From Dehalococcoidia bacterium (lineage in GTDB: Bacteria > Chloroflexota > Dehalococcoidia > SZUA-161), in assembly GCA_014859215.1 (NCBI GenBank), contig JACUUS010000027.1, forward strand, positions 1 through 17,292: a stretch of DNA of 17,292 nucleotides. The letters run 5' to 3'. The notes beneath the pieces were generated by a model. The model made no database searches and had not been told where the DNA came from. It saw only the letters and a program-made list of their open reading frames with translations. The position numbers and the translations under genes are program-made. Below are positions 6,530 to 14,445 of the stretch, one piece after another. Numbering within the stretch: position 1 is the first letter of the stretch; every line of letters starts with the position of its first letter.

Positions 6530-9043
6530 TTACCTGAAGGCAGGCACAAGCTCTCCTCCGGGTGCCTCCGGCGCGCCTATAATCAATCCCTCAGGACCAC
6601 GCCGGCCTTCTATGGCCTCTATCTCTTCCGGTTCGAGGAGTCTCTCTCTGGTTATGTCAAGAATCTGAGCCGCCTCGTCCAGCACATGCGCCCACGTGCA
6701 TCGGTTGATGAACAGCAGGCCGGGCACGGTTAGAGTTCCTCCGAAGTTCAAGAACCCGAGCGCTGAGGTCCGGTCGGTGTAAAGAGGCAGTATATGGCCC
6801 AGCAGCGGCTCCGGGCGCGTATGCGTGACGAAAAGGCGGCCGGGTACGGAATCCGGATAGAGTCCCGCCCGCACTCCAGCGGGGGCCATCTGCCTGCGTT
6901 CTCCGTCGGTGCGGGGCTTGCGGAACCTTCCCGGTTCCATCATGTAGACCACCGTGTGAGGGATTTCCCGCTCGGCAAGTCGAGCGGAAGCCATCAGCGC
7001 CTGTTCAAGCTGGTACGACCCCAGCGCAGTCAGTATCAGCCTCTGGCGCTCGCGTTCGTATCCCGCCCAATCCACCGGGATAGCCCCTTCGTCCAGAAGC
7101 TTTGTCGCCTCCTCGATCGTGAACAGGTTGGGCACATTGTACTTGGACACGACCAGGCTCCAGACCTGCCCGTGAGTCTGGTAGAGTCGCTGGATGACTA
7201 CGGAGGCTGTGTTGTAGTCGGGGACGAACAGGACTCGCGAGACGTCCGAGGGCTCTCCCATCATAGCCTCGGACATCGAAGGGTCCTGGTGAGACTGCTC
7301 GTTCTTGGAGTTCTCCCAGGTATGGGAGGTCAGCACGAGCGGTACAGATATCCATTCCCGCGGGCAGCCAGCAAGCTTGCAGTGATTGGCGAAGACGATT
7401 TCCTGGCGCACCGCCCCGTACATCTTCGTCCCGAACGCCTCGTAGGTAACGATGATGTTGAGACCCCCCTTGTTTGCGAGCGCTGCGCAGGCCACGACCT
7501 CCTCGTTCAGCGCGGTTATCACCGCCCCGTGGATGCTTTCCGGCATACCCGGCTCAGGCGCGGTTACGCGGAATTCCAGCGCATCAAGCGTATTCAGCAT
7601 GCGGTTCGACCGCATCTCGTCCGGATTCCCGATCCTCGGCCTGAGGTGAGGGTTGGCTTTTGCCATGGCAAGAAACATCTCGTCAACAGCATACATCGCC
7701 GAATAGCGCGGCCACGTGCTCATATCACGCCGGTCAACGGGTACCGCCTTGGATACCAGCGGGGGCACATCCTCGAGCTTTACTTTCCTGGAGGCGATGG
7801 AGTTGTCTCGTTCCCTGACCCTGCCGGACTGGTCATGATGCTGGTACTTGCTTATGGCAGCCATGATCTCGCCGGGAGGAACCCAGAGCTGGCGCGCATG
7901 AGTGTTGAACAGCTGGGCCGCTTCGGGGTCGGCATGGGGACTGGTACCGAGGGGAAGGTTATGAGCCAGGTTTGTCCCCTCGTTGTAGAAGCCCGCTCCT
8001 TTCGGGGCAACCGCTATGCCGTAAGGCAGCCTTGCGGGATAACCGTTTCTGCCTCTATCTATAGCCGCGCAAATGGCTTCCAGCCTGAACTCGATCTCGA
8101 AAATCGCCCATGCAAAAGCAGCCGGATCGCGCCCATCGAAAATCAGAGGATCATAATAATGGTGCTTCATGTGCTGCGCGAACCAGGTGACATCGCCCTG
8201 CTGCGACAGGGTGGTGCGCTGGTCGATTCTGCGCCCGTTGTTTATCATTATGGGAATTACCAGTCCCGAGTCCTTGGCCCGCCACCAGCGGGGATCCCAG
8301 TCATTCCCCCTCTGCTCCTCGAAAGCGCCGTCACTCAGGAAGGCCACGAGCCTCTCCCCCGGCAGCGGCATGTGCACGTACTGCAGGTCGATGACGCCCA
8401 GGTACCCTCCTTCAGCCATCCCGCCGGCCGTATGCACATTGACGTGGCTTCCCAGGGGCGATTCCTGCCTCCCGTCTGTTCCCAGTCTGTACGAGTAAAA
8501 GTCCTGCACGTAGCGCGTAAGCCCCTCATCGGTCACCGAGTAGCGTCCGGCATGCGCAGGCGTCATGTTCCCGACGAGCAGGTTCACGGTGTCTATAGCG
8601 GACACCGCGTGACCCTGGCCCATAATCCAGGAACGCGTAATTCCGGTAAGGGCATTCACCGTCATGTAGCCCGCATAGGCGGGAATCATGTTCAGGACGC
8701 TGCCGGTATGACCTTCCGGGCTGACCTTGAAATCATGCTGCGCCAGGTCCCGCCCGTCCATGTAGACTTTGCGCGAATAGACCTCGTGGACCGCAATCCA
8801 CATCGCGCAGCTTGTCAGCCTGTCAGCCGCATGGAGCATCTCGAAGATGGGAACGCCGTCGCCTTTTTCTTTGCGGGCTTTCAGCATATCAGCCATTCTG
8901 AACACGTTGGCCTGGGTCTCCGGCTTGTGCCTGATGCGCCCGTAGCCGGCTGCCCAGCGGTCCGCAGCCGGATTATTCTCGCGGTAAAGCTCCACCCATT
9001 TTTCCCTGCGAATACCCTCCAGAGTCTCCTTCTGCATTTGCAA
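6530..9043 (-). CDS. xfp: divergent phosphoketolase-family protein (thiamine diphosphate-dependent)
   Basis: Phosphoketolase splits xylulose 5-phosphate (or fructose 6-phosphate) with phosphate into acetyl phosphate and glyceraldehyde 3-phosphate (or erythrose 4-phosphate). The 837-residue length is normal. Order of marks: HDFKVSPEGHTGS (103-115), GQGH (142-145), AEGGYLG (210-216), a thiamine-diphosphate site SDGAFEE...INNG (237-270), VAPKGAGF (345-352), VTYEAF (532-537), LTSHTW (571-576) and SHQDP (584-588). Compared with ordinary phosphoketolases, GPGHG reads GQGHA, EGGELGY reads EGGYLGV, GDG reads SDG, and the HNG before SHQDP reads KNE. So the fold and cofactor site are kept but the active site differs. 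From memory, some databases name a related clade xylulose 5-phosphate 3-epimerase; I cannot exclude that activity. GGAGG lies 7 nt before the ATG, and the gene starts 10 bp after ackA, which supports acetyl phosphate production. Confidence 0.85.
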   Translation of the reverse strand: MQMQKETLEGIRREKWVELYRENNPAADRWAAGYGRIRHKPETQANVFRMADMLKARKEKGDGVPIFEMLHAADRLTSCAMWIAVHEVYSRKVYMDGRDLAQHDFKVSPEGHTGSVLNMIPAYAGYMTVNALTGITRSWIMGQGHAVSAIDTVNLLVGNMTPAHAGRYSVTDEGLTRYVQDFYSYRLGTDGRQESPLGSHVNVHTAGGMAEGGYLGVIDLQYVHMPLPGERLVAFLSDGAFEEQRGNDWDPRWWRAKDSGLVIPIMINNGRRIDQRTTLSQQGDVTWFAQHMKHHYYDPLIFDGRDPAAFAWAIFEIEFRLEAICAAIDRGRNGYPARLPYGIAVAPKGAGFYNEGTNLAHNLPLGTSPHADPEAAQLFNTHARQLWVPPGEIMAAISKYQHHDQSGRVRERDNSIASRKVKLEDVPPLVSKAVPVDRRDMSTWPRYSAMYAVDEMFLAMAKANPHLRPRIGNPDEMRSNRMLNTLDALEFRVTAPEPGMPESIHGAVITALNEEVVACAALANKGGLNIIVTYEAFGTKMYGAVRQEIVFANHCKLAGCPREWISVPLVLTSHTWENSKNEQSHQDPSMSEAMMGEPSDVSRVLFVPDYNTASVVIQRLYQTHGQVWSLVVSKYNVPNLFTIEEATKLLDEGAIPVDWAGYERERQRLILTALGSYQLEQALMASARLAEREIPHTVVYMMEPGRFRKPRTDGERRQMAPAGVRAGLYPDSVPGRLFVTHTRPEPLLGHILPLYTDRTSALGFLNFGGTLTVPGLLFINRCTWAHVLDEAAQILDITRERLLEPEEIEAIEGRRGPEGLIIGAPEAPGGELVPAFR

Positions 9044-9053
9044 CCTCCAAGTC

Positions 9054-10280
9054 TCAAGTGCCCGGACTCACCCGCCGGCAACCGTTTCCCTGGAGGCACC
9101 GGGCGGCTTCGCGCGCGATCACGGATGCCTCATTGACCGGCACAACATAGACCCTGACTCGAGCGCTGTCGGTACTGATCAAACCTTCCCTGCCGACCGC
9201 CTCGCGGTTGCGTCCGGGGTCCACTGAGAGCCCGCACCAGTCCATACCGGCACAGATTCTCTGCCTTATACCCGGGGAATTCTCACCGATGCCTCCTCCG
9301 AAAATAACAGCGTCAGCTCCTCCCAGGACCGCCATATAAGCCGCGATATACTTCCGCACGCTGTGGCAGAAGATGTCGATGGCCAGTGCGGCCCTGGCGT
9401 CACCCGCGCTTTCCGCCTCCATAAGCTCCCGCATATCTCTCGAGAGCCCGGATACCCCGAGAAGCCCCGATTTCGTATTCAGCCTGTCTTCGACCTCTTC
9501 TATGCCGATTCCCTCATGCCTTGCGAGATAGCCGGGTATGGACGGGTCGATATTTCCTGATCGGGTGCCCATCACCATGCCCTCCAGGGGCGTGAAACCC
9601 ATTGAAGTATCCACCGAGCATCCTCGCTCGATTGCGGCGGCCGAGCACCCGTTGCCCAGCTGGAGCGTGACCAGTCGCGCATCCGCCGCTGGTCTCGATG
9701 TAATCGCCGAATAGCGTTCCAGCATGAAGCGGTGCGCCAATCCGTGAAACCCGTAACGGCGAATGCGATGCCTGCCTGCCAGGTTATCAGGGATCGCATA
9801 CCGGGCCGCGTTCTCCGGCATCGCAGCATGGAACGCCGTGTCGAATACGGCCACCATCCGGATTTCAAGCGAGTCCCGCATTGCGTGGATCGCGGCCAGC
9901 GCCGGTTCATTATGTAGAGGAGCGAGGTCCCTCAGGGACTCAATCCCCTGGATTACGCTCTCATTTATCAGGACAGGTTCCGTGAACAGGTCTGCGCCGT
10001 GGACCACCCTGTGTCCCACTGCATCCATATATCGAACAAGGTTGCGGGACTCGAGCCACCCAAGAACGCGGTTCGCAGCTTCGGCGTGGTCATATACGGG
10101 CCACGTCTGCCTGAAATGGCCTTCTTCGCTCCTGAAATGCAGGACCGCCTCGGCGCCAGGTATCGCGTCCACCGTCCCACCGGCCAGCGCTTGCTCTTCC
10201 CCTGGAAGCACCTCCCGGGCCGTGTCCATGAGCTGGAACTTCAGCGTTGAGCTTCCGCAATTCACCGCCAGCACATTCAT
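9054..10280 (-). CDS. ackA: acetate kinase
   Basis: AckA converts acetyl phosphate and ADP to acetate and ATP. The 408-residue protein contains the family motifs VNCGSSTLKF (6-15, with Asn7), VGHRVVHG, FDTAFHAAMP (catalytic Asp), YGFHGLAH (His), LQLGNGCS, the signature DTSMGFTPLEG, MGTRSGNIDPS (Arg), FGGGIGENS and the late NEASVIARE (Glu). The usual SGDIDP is SGNIDP here, a small change. Length and motifs are normal, so it is probably active. It lies 40 bp after the isomerase fusion, with a 7-bp hairpin in the gap, and 10 bp before the phosphoketolase gene. That pairing is the classic source and sink of acetyl phosphate. The ribosome site is weak (a G-run about 9-13 nt upstream). Confidence 0.95.
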   Translation of the reverse strand: MNVLAVNCGSSTLKFQLMDTAREVLPGEEQALAGGTVDAIPGAEAVLHFRSEEGHFRQTWPVYDHAEAANRVLGWLESRNLVRYMDAVGHRVVHGADLFTEPVLINESVIQGIESLRDLAPLHNEPALAAIHAMRDSLEIRMVAVFDTAFHAAMPENAARYAIPDNLAGRHRIRRYGFHGLAHRFMLERYSAITSRPAADARLVTLQLGNGCSAAAIERGCSVDTSMGFTPLEGMVMGTRSGNIDPSIPGYLARHEGIGIEEVEDRLNTKSGLLGVSGLSRDMRELMEAESAGDARAALAIDIFCHSVRKYIAAYMAVLGGADAVIFGGGIGENSPGIRQRICAGMDWCGLSVDPGRNREAVGREGLISTDSARVRVYVVPVNEASVIAREAARCLQGNGCRRVSPGT

Positions 10281-10296
10281 GTCACAGGCCCCCGAA

Positions 10297-10315
10297 ATAG
10301 CGCTTCAGGCGCTAT
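10297..10315 (-). other. intercistronic hairpin between the pgi fusion and ackA
   Basis: ATAGCGC and GCGCTAT pair perfectly (7 bp) around a 5-nt loop in the 40-bp gap. There is no T-tract, so it is not a standard terminator. It could slow decay or mark an RNA processing site just upstream of ackA. Confidence 0.4.
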
Positions 10316-10320
10316 AGATC

Positions 10321-13149
10321 TCACAGGCTTCTCGCAAGTACCGGCTCCATGAGCTGTTCCAGCGCGGTCAACCCCGCCCCGACATCCTCACCGAGGTGAA
10401 TCCGGAGCACCCGGCGCCCGCGCGCGCGGAGGGCCTCGAGATCGCCCATAGCCTGAGCGCGTCTGAACTCGCCAAAAGTGTACGACACACCGGGCAGCGC
10501 CATGTCTTCGATATCATCCGCCGTGAGCTGCAGGAACAGGCCCGTATTCGGACCGCCCTTGTGAAACTGCCCGGTAGAGTGCAGAAATCGAGGCCCATAG
10601 CCAACCGTGGTTGCCACCCCGAGACTGTCCCTAAGCCTTAGCCGGAGTCTGTCCAGGGCCTGATCGGTCCCTGCCGTCTCGGTCACGAAAGCCTGGATCG
10701 CGATATAGTCCCCTTTACGTGATTTGCCGAAGAAATCTCTCAGAAGACTCCTTGAGCCCAATGCCGGAACGTCTCCATAGAAACGGAGCGGGGCCTCCAC
10801 GTTAGAGGGGTTCTCCTGAAAGATTTGGATGCCGCGGCGGAGGTCTGCCAGAAGCCGGTTTGTATATTCTTTGCTCAGCTGGACATCGGGCTGGTCAAAA
10901 GGGTTGACATCCAGAATGCTGCAAGCCACAGCTGTAGCGAGCTCCCACCGATAGAACTCATGTCCCAGGTCAATCGGGCCTTCTATCTCAAGCGAGATGA
11001 CAGGATGCCCCACCCGGCGCAGAGCCTCCACGCTGCTCTCCGCGGCGGTGTCCTTGCCATCCCGAAAGTGAACGAAGACCCGGTCGTTGCCGTAGACCGA
11101 GGGGTCCCCCAGACTCTCTCCGGCTACAGGCAGGAGTCCAACGCCGTCCTTGCCCGAGCTTTCCGCAAGCAGTTGTTCGAGCCACAGACCAAAAGCGGCA
11201 ATGGACCGGGGCATAACCAGTGTCACCTTGTCCCTGCCGGCCAGAGCCAGTTCTCCAAGCGCTGTGCCAAGCAATAATCCGGGGTTCTCGTGCAAAGGAG
11301 TACCGGGCGAGCAAGCGTACATCATGGCCAGCGCCCGGTCAATGAGCCCGCTGATGTTCAATCCCATGAGGGCCGCCGGCACAAGGCCGAAATTCGAGAA
11401 GACGGAATACCGACCACCCACGTCAGGAAATCCATAGAAGACCCGGCGATAGCTCCGTTCACGAGCCACTTGCTCCAACGGGCCATCCGGGTCCGTAATG
11501 ACAGCGAAATGATCGGCGGCGGCCTCGCCCTTGACGCTGTGCATCCTGCCGAAGAAGTACGCGTCCAGTGCAAGCGGCTCGGCTGTATGACCGGACTTGG
11601 AGGCGAGAATAAACAGCGCTTTGTTCACACGGACATTGCGTTCGGTCTCCAGAATAGCGGCGGGGTCATTTGTATCCAGGATGTTTGGCTCCAGCGCCTT
11701 GGCAGCCGCCGGGAAAACCCGCTGGAAGACCAGGGGGGCCAGGCTGCTTCCCCCTATGCCCATGTGTATTAGCTGGTCGTAGCCCTCATGATGCATCTCG
11801 TCCAGAAAATCGAAAAGGCGGTCCGTGTAACCGGCCGTCTTCTCCGGAACGTGAAGCCATCCCATGCCGTTCCGTATCGCCGCACGGAATCCCCCGTTCC
11901 TCCACAAGGTGGAGTCTTTACGCCAAAAACGCTCGCTGAAATCCGCTCTTTCCATTTTTTCGGCGCGGCGCCCAACAGCGCCCTCATAATCGCCAAGCAT
12001 GAAAGACTGACGGTCCACGAATGGGCGGGTACGGCCTTCGGTTGCAGACTTGAGAGAAGCGTGTAACCGTTCCTGATTAACGGCCAGCCTCCTCAGGCCC
12101 TCTTCCTCAAGCCGCGCGGTTACCTCACCAAGCTCATTTCCGGTCAAAGGAAGCCGATCGAGAACAAGACGAGCATCGTCGCCGAAGGCCTCTAAACGGG
12201 GCTCCGGGCTTCCACGCTCCCGGTAAGCATTCAGCAATTCCAGGTTCAGCGCGCTAACGGTTTCCGGAGCGACCAGTTCCTCCATATAGAACAGATCGGG
12301 ATAACCGGGTCTGCCCGCCGCGATGTCGGTCCAAACGAGGCGCTGGCTGCGCGCGCCTTTGTTGGCCAGTCTGCGAAAGCGTTCGCCCCTGAAAACATCC
12401 CGGTAGATCCGGTAAGCAGCATGCGCGACTGAAATCCCGGTAAGGCCGCGCATCGCCCTCGCCGCTTCGCTTACAGCGTCTTCAGCTTGATTCATCATAC
12501 CTTCGAGAGAGAAGTCAACCAGCATGTCGATTGGACTGATCGAAAAGGCCGCGATGGAGGCAATCCGGTCCAGCGGCTTGCCCTGAGATTCCCGGTCCTC
12601 CATGCCGTCGATGTAAGCTTCCGCAACCTCCCTGTAATGGTCGAGGCTGAAAATGAGGATGACCCCGGCGTTCATTCCTTCGGCTATCAGCTGCCGGAGC
12701 AGCAGGCGCGCATCTTCCGTGCCCGGAATGCCGAGCAGCACGTTCGAACGCTCGATAGCCTGCCACAGGTCTGCCGCGTCCTCGACCCAAGTCTTCAAAT
12801 CTGCTTCCGTATTGACCTTAAGGGGAACGGTGACGAACCCATCCCTGCCCAGGGTACGATCGTGGACGGGGCGTAACAGGTCCGCGGCGAGCCGGGCGTC
12901 TTCCACAATCAGGGACCGGTATAGTCCCGCTTGGCTCTGCCCCCGCGACATTCTATTCAGGACAGCATTATATTCGTGTGTTCCGGTGAGAGCCTTCTCG
13001 AGCCAGGATATGTCCAGGAAGACTCCCCGCAACCCATCCTCCCGGATGGACCTATCAAGTTCTCCCGGCGTGAGCAGACGTCTTCGCAGTGAGTCCAGCC
13101 AGATGCTCTGCCCCAGGGACCGGATTCTAAGTAATGGGTTCTCTTTCAT
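10321..13149 (-). CDS. pgi: fusion of a degenerate transaldolase domain with glucose-6-phosphate isomerase
   Basis: The 942-residue protein starts with a transaldolase-like half (about 1-365: LRIRSLGQSIWLD, EDGLRGV, LIAEGMN, YPDLFYMEELVAPETV, RLEEEGLRRLA). The isomerase half (about 375-942) has GIGGSSLAP (464-472), SKSGHTAEP (517-525), VGGRYSVFSNFG (577-588), WLEQLLAES (656-664) and LHSTGQFHKGGP (856-867); its key Glu and Lys are present, so it should interconvert glucose 6-phosphate and fructose 6-phosphate. The transaldolase half has lost its chemistry: the Schiff-base segment that normally reads like IKVP is LGIP (Gly140), TSNP is LDIS (45-48), and the later Ser/Arg segment reads AAFSISPID (200-208). 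ATG 13149 is chosen for AGGAG 5 nt upstream and the family-like start; it overlaps the end of rpiB by 23 bp. Such fusions are known; inactivation of the first half is inferred from alignment by eye. Confidence 0.9.
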   Translation of the reverse strand: MKENPLLRIRSLGQSIWLDSLRRRLLTPGELDRSIREDGLRGVFLDISWLEKALTGTHEYNAVLNRMSRGQSQAGLYRSLIVEDARLAADLLRPVHDRTLGRDGFVTVPLKVNTEADLKTWVEDAADLWQAIERSNVLLGIPGTEDARLLLRQLIAEGMNAGVILIFSLDHYREVAEAYIDGMEDRESQGKPLDRIASIAAFSISPIDMLVDFSLEGMMNQAEDAVSEAARAMRGLTGISVAHAAYRIYRDVFRGERFRRLANKGARSQRLVWTDIAAGRPGYPDLFYMEELVAPETVSALNLELLNAYRERGSPEPRLEAFGDDARLVLDRLPLTGNELGEVTARLEEEGLRRLAVNQERLHASLKSATEGRTRPFVDRQSFMLGDYEGAVGRRAEKMERADFSERFWRKDSTLWRNGGFRAAIRNGMGWLHVPEKTAGYTDRLFDFLDEMHHEGYDQLIHMGIGGSSLAPLVFQRVFPAAAKALEPNILDTNDPAAILETERNVRVNKALFILASKSGHTAEPLALDAYFFGRMHSVKGEAAADHFAVITDPDGPLEQVARERSYRRVFYGFPDVGGRYSVFSNFGLVPAALMGLNISGLIDRALAMMYACSPGTPLHENPGLLLGTALGELALAGRDKVTLVMPRSIAAFGLWLEQLLAESSGKDGVGLLPVAGESLGDPSVYGNDRVFVHFRDGKDTAAESSVEALRRVGHPVISLEIEGPIDLGHEFYRWELATAVACSILDVNPFDQPDVQLSKEYTNRLLADLRRGIQIFQENPSNVEAPLRFYGDVPALGSRSLLRDFFGKSRKGDYIAIQAFVTETAGTDQALDRLRLRLRDSLGVATTVGYGPRFLHSTGQFHKGGPNTGLFLQLTADDIEDMALPGVSYTFGEFRRAQAMGDLEALRARGRRVLRIHLGEDVGAGLTALEQLMEPVLARSL

Positions 13150-13603
13150 CCGAGCTCCTGCCGGAGTCGATGGCTGCGATCTTGGCAAGCCGCCGCCGGT
13201 GCCTCTCCTCGTCCGTGAAGCGGGCCCCGAGGAAAGCATAGACCAGTTCCCAGGCAAGCTGCGCAGCTACAACCCGGCCTCCCAGGCAAATGAAGTTCAT
13301 ATCGTCGTCCTCGACACCCTGGTGGGCCGAATAGATTTCATGGACCAGGCAGGCCCGGACGCCCTTCACCTTGTTGGCGGCGATAGAGGCGCCGACACCG
13401 CTGCCGCACACCGCGATGCCCCTTTCCACCTCACCCCTGCCCACGGCGCGCGCCAGGGGAATGACGTAATCCGGGTAATCGTCGTCCAGGTCCATGCTGA
13501 AGGCACCGAAGTCCACGATTTCATGACCGATCTCATCCAGCCGGGTGACTATCTCGGCTTTGAGCTCGAGCCCGCCGTGGTCGGCAGCGATTCCGATGCG
13601 CAT
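13127..13603 (-). CDS. rpiB: ribose-5-phosphate isomerase B
   Basis: RpiB interconverts ribulose 5-phosphate and ribose 5-phosphate. The 158-residue protein begins MRIGIAADHGG, has the anion-hole/active-site loop VCGSGVGASIAANKVKGVRAC with Cys66, LVHEIYSA, and the late LGGRVVA and ERHRRRLAKI segments usual for the RpiB/LacAB family. Where E. coli-type enzymes have HND-N, this protein reads EDDDMN (98-103); many RpiB-like proteins carry a DDMN form, so activity is still likely, but the ring-opening residue may differ. ATG 13603 is chosen because AAGGGA lies 7 nt upstream and the Rossmann-like strand starts there; in-frame ATGs at 13627 and 13648 have poorer ribosome sites. The 3' end overlaps the isomerase fusion by 23 bp. 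Promoter element B lies upstream. Confidence 0.92.
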   Translation of the reverse strand: MRIGIAADHGGLELKAEIVTRLDEIGHEIVDFGAFSMDLDDDYPDYVIPLARAVGRGEVERGIAVCGSGVGASIAANKVKGVRACLVHEIYSAHQGVEDDDMNFICLGGRVVAAQLAWELVYAFLGARFTDEERHRRRLAKIAAIDSGRSSDEREPIT

Positions 13604-13672
13604 CAGGTGTCCCTTTTCAGTCGACATTCTCTGGCCGGGACAGACCAATCATAGGTGCTTGCGGATAAAGAA

Positions 13673-13711
13673 GTCATAAAATGCACGTACAAAAGGTTGA
13701 AAACTTATGAC
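13673..13711 (-). promoter_or_regulatory. 39-bp promoter-like element B, upstream of rpiB
   Basis: Minus-strand layout: GTCATAAGTT, TTCAAC at positions 11-16 (-35), 17-bp spacer, TATGAC at 34-39 (-10; 13673-13678). The two ends, GTCATAA and TTATGAC, form an inverted repeat. It fills the gap between the rpe stop (13729) and rpiB, with its -10 about 70 nt from the rpiB start, so rpiB and the genes after it probably have an internal promoter. Confidence 0.65.
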
Positions 13712-13728
13712 ATTTGGCTGTGCCGGGG

Positions 13729-14391
13729 TCAACCTGCGCGCATTCCGGCTGCTTCGTGCGCAAGCGAGTTGAGGTGCTCGTATGCCCGGGGGGGATCGGG
13801 GTCCCGAAAGATGGCGCTGCCCACATAGATAATGTTGGTACCGCTCCGCGCTATCCGCGCGATGCTCTCCTCTTTGGCGCCGCCGTCAGTGCCAATCTCG
13901 ATATCCGGGTACTGCTGCCTGAACCGGGCAACCTTGTCAAGTACTTCCGGTATGAACTCTGACCCGTAGGCTCCAGGGTTCACGGTCATGAAGAGTACAC
14001 TATCCACCTCCGGTACATAAGGCCGGATGGCCTCTACATCGGTCTGCGGATTGATCGCAATTCCTGTCTGTAGACCCTGCCTGCGGGCAGCATTGATAAC
14101 ATCCCGCGGCGACCCTGCCGCCTCATAGTGGAACGTGACTTTCCTGGCTCCGGCCCGGCGGAAGCCTTCAAGAAGGGACTCCGGCCGCAGCGTCATCAAG
14201 TGGGCCTCCCACGCCAGCCTGGTGGGAGCTCTCGCGAGGTCCTCGTATGTTATGCTGCGAGTGGGCACAAACAGCCCGTCCATTATGTCGAACTGCACGT
14301 AGTCGCAGAAAAGCTCGGCCTGTTGAATCATAATATCAAGCGTGCCGGGATTCTCCGTCAGAATCGCGGGTACTACTACAGCCTTCCTCAT
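13729..14391 (-). CDS. rpe: ribulose-phosphate 3-epimerase family protein
   Basis: Rpe interconverts ribulose 5-phosphate and xylulose 5-phosphate, the substrate of phosphoketolase. The 220-residue barrel shows VPAIL, VQFDIMDGLFVP (32-43), EAHLM (62-66), VTFHYEA, GIAINPQT, MTVNPGAYGSEFIPEVL (134-150), IGTDGGAKEE and YVGSAIF. The acid/base Asp35 and Asp168, and the metal-binding His64, are present. The first metal ligand, normally His in HVDVMDG, is Gln33 here, and the MDGH His is Leu40. So it belongs to a divergent branch; function is likely but not certain. GGGAGGAGG lies about 6 nt before the ATG. It is 54 bp after gnd and probably transcribed with it. Confidence 0.85.
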   Translation of the reverse strand: MRKAVVVPAILTENPGTLDIMIQQAELFCDYVQFDIMDGLFVPTRSITYEDLARAPTRLAWEAHLMTLRPESLLEGFRRAGARKVTFHYEAAGSPRDVINAARRQGLQTGIAINPQTDVEAIRPYVPEVDSVLFMTVNPGAYGSEFIPEVLDKVARFRQQYPDIEIGTDGGAKEESIARIARSGTNIIYVGSAIFRDPDPPRAYEHLNSLAHEAAGMRAG

Positions 14392-14445
14392 CGCTTCCTC
14401 CTCCCTGAATTGATTGCCAGACCTGCCGCAGCAGGACAGCGGCCT

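Noticed and set aside
6794..9136. A 780-residue open frame on the plus strand opposite the phosphoketolase gene
   Set aside because: It mirrors the minus-strand gene, which carries clear family motifs; the plus-strand product shows no domain and is an effect of GC-rich codon use.
12653..13654. A 333-residue plus-strand frame opposite the pgi fusion start and rpiB
   Set aside because: Both minus-strand genes there are certain; this is a shadow frame.
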